14,795 nt of DNA from Thermoplasmata archaeon (GTDB lineage Archaea; Thermoplasmatota; E2; UBA202; DSCA01). The notes beneath the pieces are model-generated. The model was not told the DNA's origin, did not search any database, and saw nothing but the letters and a program-made list of their open reading frames with translations. Both the position numbers and the translations under genes were made by a program. Shown one piece after another: positions 10,301 to 14,795 of the stretch. Position 1 is the stretch's first letter, and the number at the start of each line of letters is the position of its first letter. Location: positions 1 to 14,795 of the forward strand of contig VBQP01000010.1 in assembly GCA_008297795.1 (NCBI GenBank). Direction: 5' to 3'.

Positions 10301-10718
10301 CCTCCTCCTCAAGAACCTCTCTTGAGATATTGCATTTCTTTGACTTTACCATTATCGGAAGATAGCCGATTCTAACCTCTTCGGGCTCATACGGTATACC
10401 GTCTATCTCCGGAATGAACTCCACATAAACAGGTGCTTCGTAAGTCAAATCTCTCAGACGTGCCTCCATCGGCGTTAGAAAGTGCTCATCTCCTGTTGCT
10501 TCTCTGACAATGGGTCTCCCGACCCTTATCTTACCGACTTTTATCCTGTATCCCTCTATTTCCGTATGGATATATCCTCTCTCAAGGTTTTCTCCCTCAC
10601 CAATGCGTGTGCTGTCCATGATTTCCTGCAGTCTCCTGTCAAGAAAATCGTTGTATGACGCAATATGATGATTTGCTATTGTGCGCTCTCTATAAAAGGC
10701 GTCTAATACCCCCCTCAT
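7350..10718 (-). CDS. rpo2: RNA polymerase subunit Rpo2 (B), undivided
   Basis: The second-largest polymerase subunit, 1122 residues in one piece. In most methanogens and haloarchaea the gene is split into B' and B''; an undivided B is seen in Thermoplasmata, Thermococci and Crenarchaeota, which helps place the organism. Motifs include N-E-T-P-E-G-P-N at 476-483, S-Y-E-G-Y-N-M-E-D-A at 732-741, G-D-K-F-A-S-K-H-G-Q-K-G at 879-890, the R-G-P-V-Q-I-L-T-R-Q-P-T-E-G-R clamp-connecting segment near 1010-1024, and a C-terminal zinc ribbon (Cys1065, Cys1068, Cys1082, Cys1085). The ATG at 10718 lies 2 nt after the rpo5 stop codon with GGAGAG upstream. The stop TGA overlaps the GTG start option of rpo1N. 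Confidence 0.97.
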   Translation of the reverse strand: MRGVLDAFYRERTIANHHIASYNDFLDRRLQEIMDSTRIGEGENLERGYIHTEIEGYRIKVGKIRVGRPIVREATGDEHFLTPMEARLRDLTYEAPVYVEFIPEIDGIPYEPEEVRIGYLPIMVKSKKCNISREVLEEEAGRPLTDEEYYNKLIEMQEDPLDPGAHFISNGTERVLITLEDLAPNRVLIEKNSRYGYDIETAKVFSQKEGYRSIIVVEKKKDGMLMTTIPTVAGQVPLIILLRALGMESQEILDNIVSYPETEVFVLANIEACQEEYGVTNEEEALEYFGKKVAGGQAKEYRRERAMALIDRNILPHLGSEPSDRIKKAVFLARMGQAVLELALGYREEDDKDHYANKRLKLAGDLMEDLFRVAFIALCKDLKYQLERLHARGKKLENLKIKPCIRTDVFTQRIHHALATGNWVGGRTGVSQLLDRTSNLATISHLRRITSPLTRSQPHFEARDLHSTHWGRLCPNETPEGPNCGLVKNLALAVEISEGYPEEKVKEELYKMGLMEVKKEFKGARVYLNGELVGVHPDGGELAETIRKRRRNGELDIEINVCYYDDSRDVFINCDPGRVRRPLFVVENGKLLFTDEHKEKLEKGELAWHDLIEMGIVEYIDTEEEENAYIALTPEDLTKEHTHMELDILCILGVGASLVPYAEHNASPRITMGAGMGKQSLGFGTANYRKRPDTRGHLMHYPQMPIVQTHSSKYINFSRRPAGQNFIVAVISYEGYNMEDALIMNKASIDRGLARSTFFRAYSAEEQRYPGGQEDHFEIPDPECRGVRSEEAYANLSEDGIISPESRVKSDDVLVGKTSPPRFLEEPTDILIPQKRRETSITVRHGESGVVDTVVLSESVNGSRLVKIKVRDERIPELGDKFASKHGQKGVLGLILPQEDMPFTADGITPDLIINPHAIPSRMTVGHVIEMIGGKVGALEGRIVDGTPFSGEPEQVLREALVKNGFKHNSREVMYDGETGKMISADIFVGCIYYQKLHHMVAGKMHARSRGPVQILTRQPTEGRARDGGLRFGEMERDCLVGHGASMTIKDRLLEESDLTVQYVCEKCGHIAVKTRKGFLRCPVCGDDASIHPVEMSYAFKLLLEELESLVIEPKLRLSKLV

Positions 10719-10720
10719 TT

Positions 10721-10996
10721 TTATCTCTCCTCTGAACTCAAATCTCCAATACTTCCCATATCTGACCCGACCACAAGGCGGTAGGCAACACTCTCTCCTG
10801 CAGTGGGGCTTTTTCTTATTATTTTTACAATGTCTCCTTCACGAGCACCTATAGCCCTCGATACCGGGTCTGTGACAAGCATTTTTGGCAAATCTCCTTT
10901 CTTTATATTGTATGCCGAAAGGAGTTTTTTTACCTCACTTCTAGAAAGTATTCTATAGTATGGAACAAGCTCGTGCTTCAATATGTTGAAATTCAT
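10721..10996 (-). CDS. rpo5: RNA polymerase subunit Rpo5 (H)
   Basis: A small assembly subunit of 91 residues, equivalent to the C-terminal domain of eukaryotic RPB5. It is recognised from H-E-L-V-P-Y-Y-R-I-L near the start and the P-x-M-L-V-T-D-P-V-S-R-A-I-G-A-R-E-G-D-I-V-K-I-I-R segment, followed by S-x-T-A-G-E-S-V-A-Y-R. The C-terminal tail of about 13 residues after V-V-G-S-D is slightly longer than usual. It is the first gene of the polymerase operon, with rpo2 starting 2 nt after its stop. The start at 10996 has a strong GGAGGA at 11008-11003. The upstream gap to the tRNA-Lys gene is only 48 bp. Confidence 0.95.
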   Translation of the reverse strand: MNFNILKHELVPYYRILSRSEVKKLLSAYNIKKGDLPKMLVTDPVSRAIGAREGDIVKIIRKSPTAGESVAYRLVVGSDMGSIGDLSSEER

Positions 10997-11002
10997 TTCT
11001 TA

Positions 11003-11031
11003 TCCTCCATTATATATTTCCCTATTTTAAT
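11003..11031 (-). promoter_or_regulatory. Shine-Dalgarno and AT-rich boxes before rpo5
   Basis: GGAGGA at 11008-11003 precedes the rpo5 ATG with a 6-nt spacing. Immediately upstream are AATATATA (11018-11011) and TTAAAATA (11031-11024). Neither box sits where it would give a transcript containing the Shine-Dalgarno sequence: using a 26-nt spacing, starts would fall near 10988 (inside the gene) or near 11001 (downstream of the Shine-Dalgarno). The leader therefore probably begins further upstream, possibly at the tRNA promoter. Confidence 0.45.
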
Positions 11032-11044
11032 CTTTCGGTAGATA

Positions 11045-11149
11045 CGGGCCTGAGGGGATTTTCTATTGGCGGCCCTTCGCCAGCCAAATTTCGAACCCCT
11101 GGCCACCTGGTTAAAAGCCAGATGCTCTACCTAGCTGAGCTACAGGCCC
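11045..11149 (-). tRNA. tRNA-Lys (anticodon UUU) with a T-loop intron
   Basis: The minus strand folds into a complete cloverleaf. The acceptor stem GGGCCTG (11149-11143) pairs perfectly with CAGGCCC (11052-11046), and the discriminator base is G (11045). The D-arm is GCTC/GAGC. The anticodon stem TCTGG/CCAGG carries the loop CTTTTAA, giving anticodon UUU. The T-stem AGGGG/CCCCT is separated by 38 nt rather than 7. Removing 31 nt (11089-11059) leaves the canonical loop TTCGAAT and a 74-nt tRNA, so the insertion is read as an archaeal tRNA intron between positions 59 and 60. No CCA is encoded. The anticodon loop itself is uninterrupted. The gene lies between a mazG-like gene and the polymerase operon on the same strand. 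Confidence 0.93.
11059..11089 (-). other. 31-nt tRNA intron at position 59/60 with a bulge-helix-bulge
   Basis: The exon-intron junctions fit a 3-4-3 bulge-helix-bulge. The outer helix is the T-stem. The central helix is TTCG (11095-11092) with AGAA (11064-11061), containing one terminal G-A mismatch. The 5' bulge is AAA (11091-11089) and the 3' bulge is AAT (11060-11058). Cutting each bulge between its second and third bases, as tRNA endonuclease does, removes exactly 11089-11059. The intron forms its own hairpin: TTGGC (11087-11083) with GCCAA (11070-11066), then GGC (11081-11079) with GCC (11073-11071). The mismatch makes this a slightly relaxed motif. Confidence 0.8.
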
Positions 11150-11187
11150 CTATCTATACACCCCATGACTTTACCCCTAATGAGCGT

Positions 11188-11199
11188 ATTATATATATA
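11188..11199 (-). promoter_or_regulatory. TATA box of the tRNA-Lys gene
   Basis: The minus strand reads TATATATAAT within 11199-11188. A start about 26 nt downstream would fall near 11168, giving a leader of about 19 nt before the mature tRNA 5' end. This box may also drive the polymerase operon by read-through. Confidence 0.6.
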
Positions 11200-11244
11200 C
11201 TTTTGCAACAAATCTAGGCATATTTCCCGATTTCAATGAATGGC

Positions 11245-11586
11245 TCAAAGGAATGCATTCCCTTTAAACTTTTCTTTGGGATATTTTTTTTCATTCTTTT
11301 TTATTTTTTTGAATGAAGCATCGATCAAATCAACATTCAGTTTGTTTGAAAGTGCTATGAGATATATCATAACATCTGCCATTTCTTCGATTATGCTGTT
11401 GACATATTCCTCGTCGTCAAGCATATTTTCCACTTCCTTTTTGTCCCTCCACTGAAAATTTTCCAGGAGTTCTGCTGCCTCTATTGAGATGGATATGGCT
11501 ATATCCTTCGGGTTATGGAACTTTTCCCATTCCCGTTCCCTGATGAAATCTGACACTGCTTCCCTCAATTCAAGAAATTTATCCAT
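11245..11586 (-). CDS. MazG-like nucleotide pyrophosphohydrolase
   Basis: A 113-residue all-alpha pyrophosphohydrolase of the MazG/dCTP-pyrophosphatase (RS21-C6-like) superfamily, expected to hydrolyse a nucleoside triphosphate to the monophosphate and pyrophosphate. The metal-binding motifs are E-A-A-E-L (Glu36, Glu39) and E-E-M-A-D-V (Glu68, Asp71), and the C-terminal K-Y-P-K-E-K-F-K-G is typical of the small dCTPase-like members. The exact substrate cannot be read from the sequence; house-cleaning of abnormal nucleotides is the usual role. The frame stays open to 11730, but that would run through the divergent promoter and into the NFACT gene. The ATG at 11586 opens the conserved part and lies about 29 nt from the shared AT box at 11612-11619, so the mRNA would be nearly leaderless. 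Confidence 0.88.
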   Translation of the reverse strand: MDKFLELREAVSDFIREREWEKFHNPKDIAISISIEAAELLENFQWRDKKEVENMLDDEEYVNSIIEEMADVMIYLIALSNKLNVDLIDASFKKIKKNEKKYPKEKFKGNAFL

Positions 11587-11611
11587 GGAAATGTATCGAT
11601 TTTTAGTAAAA

Positions 11612-11619
11612 AAATTTAA
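11612..11619. promoter_or_regulatory. Shared divergent AT box (mazG-like and NFACT genes)
   Basis: AAATTTAA on the plus strand reads TTAAATTT on the minus strand, and both resemble an archaeal TATA box. Projecting about 26 nt gives starts near 11641 (plus, 12 nt before the NFACT ATG) and near 11589 (minus, about 3 nt before the mazG-like ATG). No other good box is seen in this short divergent region. Confidence 0.4.
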
Positions 11620-11652
11620 GGGATGAGCATATTTGTCTGTGTGAAAGAACGA

Positions 11653-13512
11653 ATGGACAGTTTTGATATATATGCGGTCGTTAGGGAGATGCAGGAGATT
11701 GTAGAAGGATGGGTAGGAAAGATATATCAAAATGGCGATGAAATCTCAATAAAAGTTAAGAAAGGAGAAAATAGAATAATTTTCATAAAAAATGGAAGAT
11801 GGCTTTTTTTAACAGGCTCCAGAGAGGATAGCAGTGCCCATCCTCCAACATTTGCAATGACACTAAGAAAACATCTGAACAACAAAAAAATAAGGTCAAT
11901 AAGGCAGATGGGCTTTGACAGGGTTGTAGAAATTGAATTCAGCAATTCATTCAAACTTATAATCGAACTTTTTTCGGATGGAAACATTATTCTTGTTGAT
12001 GAAAAAGGAAAAATTGTTATCCCCATGAAATTTCAGTCATGGTCTCACAGGGAGATAAGGCCGGGGGAGGATTATGTATCCCCGCCAAAGCGCACAAATC
12101 CCATGGATATATCTTATGGCGAATTCCAGGATATACTCAAACAGAGTGATAAGGACTTGATAAGAACGATGGTCATGGACGTTAACATACCTGGCATATG
12201 GGGCGAGGAGATATGCAGTATGGCAGGAATAGACAAAAATACACCATCAAAAGAAATCGGGGAAAACGGTGAAAAGATATACAATTCCATGAAGGAAATA
12301 CTCCTCCGCCTTTCCATGCGCCCTCTGGAGCCGGTAATTCTGGAGAGCAATAGCGGTTATGAGGATGTCCTCCCTTTTCCTCCTGCCAGATTAAATGGCT
12401 GCAAAATTATAAAATATGACACATTCAACAAAGCAGTTGATGACTTTTTCCTAAAAAATTTTCGCAGGGAGGAGGGCCGTTCAAACAGTGAAAAAGAGAG
12501 ATTACTCCGTCAGTTAAAGCAGCAGCAGGAAGCCATAAAAAAATTTGAGGAGGAGGCGGAAAGAAAGAAGGAGGAGGGAGACGCAATATATGCAAACTAT
12601 TCTCTGTGCGAGAGAATACTCAGAAACGTGGCAGAAGGAAATTATGAAGAAGAAAAAAAGTATGTTAAAAGATATTCCTATCCCGAACTTATTGTTGAAA
12701 TACCCTACAACGGGAGAAACATGGAGTTGAAAATGGACATCAGGAAAAATGCTGCCCAGAATGCAGGCGACAAATACAACGAAAACAAAAAGGCAAGGGA
12801 AAAAATAGAGGGTGCAAAAAAAGCAATAGAAACAACATTAAACAAACTCGACAGATGTAAGGAAAAAACAGTGGAGAGAAAGACGAAAAAATCTGCCAAG
12901 AAATTCTGGTTTGAAGATTACAGGTGGTTTATATCATCTGATGGGAATCTTATCCTGGGTGGAAAAGATGCATCCTCAAACGAAAAGATAGTCAAGAAGT
13001 ATCTTAAGCCTGGCGACAGATATGTACATGCAGACATACATGGTGCTCCTTCGTGCATTGTTAAGGCATCTGATATTGAGGGAAAGGGAATGGAAATATC
13101 TGAAAGAACTCTCGAAGAGGCATGCCAGTTTGCTCTCTCATATTCTAAAGCATGGAATCTTTTTGGAAGTGGAAGTGCTTTCTGGGTCAAGCCAGAGCAG
13201 GTATCGAAAACTCCGGAATCAGGGGAATATATTCCGAAAGGGGCATTTGTGATAAGGGGAAAGAGGAATTATGTAAAATGCGAGGTTAAACTTGCGATAG
13301 GAAAAGTGAACATACAGGGATATAAGAAGATAATGGGAGGGGCGCCTTCTGCTGTCAAAAAGTGGGCTGAGAATTGGGCGGTGATTCGTCATGGGGAAAA
13401 AGATAAAAATAAAATTGCTAAAGAAATGGCAAAAAAATTCGGCATGGAGATAAATGAAATACAGCGGGTTTTGCCGCCCGGTAACATAGAGATAGAGGAG
13501 GAAAATTTATGA
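11653..13512 (+). CDS. rqcH: NFACT-family ribosome-associated protein (RqcH/Rqc2/NEMF homologue)
   Basis: A 619-residue archaeal NFACT protein. Homologues bind large ribosomal subunits blocked by peptidyl-tRNA and, in bacteria and eukaryotes, direct C-terminal tailing of the stalled chain. The N-terminal NFACT-N domain opens with F-D-I-Y-A-V-V-R-E-M-Q and contains the conserved F-D-R (Asp89, Arg90), the pair needed for tailing in studied homologues. Two charged coiled-coil segments follow (about 277-325 and 377-415), then the NFACT-R domain from about 415 with H-A-D-I-H-G-A-P-S at 459-467. The C-terminus ends in R-V-L-P-P-G. An ATG at 11623 would add ten residues, but homologues start close to the S-F-D motif and 11653 fits the shared AT box, so 11653 is preferred. 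The stop overlaps the Pelota start (ATGA). Tailing activity in archaea is an inference. Confidence 0.93.
   Translation: MDSFDIYAVVREMQEIVEGWVGKIYQNGDEISIKVKKGENRIIFIKNGRWLFLTGSREDSSAHPPTFAMTLRKHLNNKKIRSIRQMGFDRVVEIEFSNSFKLIIELFSDGNIILVDEKGKIVIPMKFQSWSHREIRPGEDYVSPPKRTNPMDISYGEFQDILKQSDKDLIRTMVMDVNIPGIWGEEICSMAGIDKNTPSKEIGENGEKIYNSMKEILLRLSMRPLEPVILESNSGYEDVLPFPPARLNGCKIIKYDTFNKAVDDFFLKNFRREEGRSNSEKERLLRQLKQQQEAIKKFEEEAERKKEEGDAIYANYSLCERILRNVAEGNYEEEKKYVKRYSYPELIVEIPYNGRNMELKMDIRKNAAQNAGDKYNENKKAREKIEGAKKAIETTLNKLDRCKEKTVERKTKKSAKKFWFEDYRWFISSDGNLILGGKDASSNEKIVKKYLKPGDRYVHADIHGAPSCIVKASDIEGKGMEISERTLEEACQFALSYSKAWNLFGSGSAFWVKPEQVSKTPESGEYIPKGAFVIRGKRNYVKCEVKLAIGKVNIQGYKKIMGGAPSAVKKWAENWAVIRHGEKDKNKIAKEMAKKFGMEINEIQRVLPPGNIEIEEENL
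13495..13501 (+). promoter_or_regulatory. Strong Shine-Dalgarno for pelota inside the NFACT gene
   Basis: GAGGAGG lies 7 nt before the ATG at 13509, within codons for the acidic C-terminal end of the NFACT protein. With the ATGA overlap it points to efficient coupled translation of Pelota. Confidence 0.75.
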
Positions 13513-14522
13513 AAGTACTTTACAAAAATCTCAAAGATGGAGAGATAAAATTTCTGATACAGAGCACAGATGACTGCTGGCATCTTTATAACATAATTGA
13601 GAAAGGCGACCTGGCATCCGCGTTTACCTACAGAACCAGAGCACAGTCAGATGATAAGAAAAGAGAGGGTAAGGGAGAAAAGGAGGGAATGTATCTCACG
13701 ATAAGAGTCACAGAGGTTTCTTTCCAGAAATTTTCTGACCGCCTGAGAGTCCAGGGCATAATAGAGGAGGGGCCGCAGGATATAGGGAAGCATCATACAT
13801 TCAACCTCAAGGTGGGAGACGAGATAAAAATAAAGAAAGACTGGAAAAAATATCATATCCAGAGGATAGAGGATGCAGTGAAAGCAAGCAAGCAACCATC
13901 AGTCGTTGTTCTATCTATGGACGACGATATAGCAACAATTGCCGTACTTCATCAGTACGGTGTGGAAAAAATAGCGGACATATATTCGGGGCGCACAGGT
14001 AAATTTTACGAAGATAGGAGTGACAAAAAAGATTATTATGGAGAGATACTCTCAAAAATTAAAGAATTCAGTCTTCCGGTGGTGGTGGTTGGTCCTGGCT
14101 TTGCAAAGGAAAATTTTGCTTCATATGCCCGAGAAAAAGAAAAGTTGAATTTCTTAGTGGAGGGAACAGGGCACGCAGGGATGGCGGGGGTAAAGGAGGC
14201 GATAAACAGGGGCATTGTCGAGAGAATTGCTGCAGATTCAAGGCTATCTGTCGAATCAAAACTTGTAGAAGAATTGCTTGAAGGGATAGCAAAGAATGGC
14301 GCCGTAACATACGGAAAGGAGGAGGTGAGTAAAGCAGTAAAGATGGGTGCTGCCGAGAGAGTAATCGTGCTTACCAAAATGGTCAGGGATAATGAAGCCC
14401 TGCTCGAAATGGCAGAGAAAATGGGAGCAAAGGTTTACACAATAAGCGATATTCACGAGGGCGGAGAAAAATTATCTGCCCTTGGCGGAATTGCAGCATT
14501 TCTGAGATATAAAATTGAGTGA
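13509..14522 (+). CDS. pelA: Ribosome-rescue factor aPelota (Dom34 family)
   Basis: An eRF1 paralogue of 337 residues, the usual family length, that enters the empty or blocked A site of stalled ribosomes and, with ABCE1 (and aEF1A as carrier), splits the subunits. Domains in order: an N-terminal Sm-like domain (about 1-128), whose loop after T-Y-R-T-R (40-44) is the decoding-site loop, here rich in Lys/Glu/Asp; a central domain (about 130-260) with the V-V-G-P-G-F-A-K-E signature at 193-201; and a C-terminal domain (about 265-337) ending in L-G-G-I-A-A-F-L-R-Y-K-I-E. The GGQ motif of release factors is absent, as expected for Pelota. The start overlaps the stop of the NFACT gene by ATGA, with a strong Shine-Dalgarno. 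Confidence 0.96.
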   Translation: MKVLYKNLKDGEIKFLIQSTDDCWHLYNIIEKGDLASAFTYRTRAQSDDKKREGKGEKEGMYLTIRVTEVSFQKFSDRLRVQGIIEEGPQDIGKHHTFNLKVGDEIKIKKDWKKYHIQRIEDAVKASKQPSVVVLSMDDDIATIAVLHQYGVEKIADIYSGRTGKFYEDRSDKKDYYGEILSKIKEFSLPVVVVGPGFAKENFASYAREKEKLNFLVEGTGHAGMAGVKEAINRGIVERIAADSRLSVESKLVEELLEGIAKNGAVTYGKEEVSKAVKMGAAERVIVLTKMVRDNEALLEMAEKMGAKVYTISDIHEGGEKLSALGGIAAFLRYKIE

Positions 14523-14544
14523 AATATACATCCGATTCGGGCAA

Positions 14545-14552
14545 TTTATATA
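14545..14552 (+). promoter_or_regulatory. TATA box of the secreted-protein gene
   Basis: TTTATATA is centred about 23 nt before the ATG at 14571, consistent with a leaderless transcript independent of the upstream pelota operon. The 48-bp gap after pelota holds little else. Confidence 0.6.
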
Positions 14553-14570
14553 GGGTGTTGCATTATTTTA

Positions 14571-14795
14571 ATGATGAACATGAAAAAAATCATCGTCTTT
14601 GCCATTATATTTTTTCTTTTATCACTATCCTACCATCCGTCACAGGGGGAGGGGGAGAAGGCGCAGGTTGTTACCCATATTTATGGGATGGGGGGAAATG
14701 TGTCGTGTGCCATCAATGTTAGCAGGGAGAGAGCGGCTAATATTATGAATGAATTGAAAAATCTTGAGGGTGCAATAAAAAATGGAGATACATAC
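14571..14795 (+). CDS. Secreted protein of unknown function, cut off by the window end
   Basis: An open frame of 75 codons runs to the end of the window without a stop. The translation opens M-M-N-M-K-K, followed by a hydrophobic stretch at about 7-20 and then Q-G-E-G-E-K, which is a typical Sec signal peptide; cleavage would be near residues 24-26. The visible mature part has a single cysteine (Cys46) and a charged, probably helical stretch from about 51 to 70. I recognise no family. ATGs at 14571, 14574 and 14580 are all possible; 14571 best fits the TATA spacing. A different frame on this strand (from 14519) is rejected because it overlaps pelota and lacks signals. Confidence 0.7.
   Translation, partial: MMNMKKIIVFAIIFFLLSLSYHPSQGEGEKAQVVTHIYGMGGNVSCAINVSRERAANIMNELKNLEGAIKNGDTY

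Noticed and set aside
11059..11089. T-loop insertion as sequencing error or pseudogene
   Set aside because: All stems are perfect or nearly so, the tRNA has its own TATA box, and the insertion ends coincide with a bulge-helix-bulge that restores a canonical T-loop.
14519..14722. A 67-codon plus-strand frame at the right end
   Set aside because: It overlaps the end of pelota. The frame from 14571 has a TATA box at the right distance and a signal peptide, and is preferred.

Overview
The window is archaeal and reads as a euryarchaeon, most likely of the Thermoplasmatota. The evidence is a split largest RNA polymerase subunit (A' and A''), an undivided Rpo2/B subunit, ribosomal protein L30e, archaeal NusA, aPelota, an archaeal-type NFACT protein, and TATA boxes placed about 24 nt before start codons, as expected for leaderless mRNAs. 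The phylum is an inference; no 16S rRNA gene is present. Base composition is moderately AT-rich and even across the window, with no sign of phage, insertion sequence or CRISPR.

Layout. 1-334: no convincing gene, but several inverted repeats. 335-1296 (minus): a cytosolic thioredoxin translationally coupled to a TlpA/ResA-like thioredoxin lipoprotein. 1297-1379: a compact divergent promoter region with a 9-bp direct repeat. 1380-1739 (plus): a small winged-helix regulator with a CxxC motif. 1757-10996 (minus): the conserved RNA polymerase operon in the order rpo5(H)-rpo2(B)-rpo1N(A')-rpo1C(A'')-rpl30e-nusA, ending in a Mut7-C-type RNase gene. Its genes overlap or lie within a few bases of each other. 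11045-11149 (minus): a tRNA-Lys(UUU) gene interrupted in the T-loop by a 31-nt intron. 11245-11586 (minus): a MazG-like nucleotide pyrophosphohydrolase. 11653-14522 (plus): a two-gene ribosome-rescue operon, NFACT/RqcH then Pelota. 14571-end (plus): the start of a secreted protein cut off by the window edge.

How it fits together. Most of the window is core transcription and translation: the polymerase, a NusA-like factor, a ribosomal protein and a tRNA, with stalled-ribosome rescue beside them on the other strand. The left end looks like a small thiol-redox module, possibly controlled by the divergent regulator. The two strongest unusual signals are about 210 extra residues carrying three helix-hairpin-helix units at the N-terminus of Rpo1C, and the T-loop intron in tRNA-Lys, whose ends fit a 3-4-3 bulge-helix-bulge and restore a perfect T-arm when removed.
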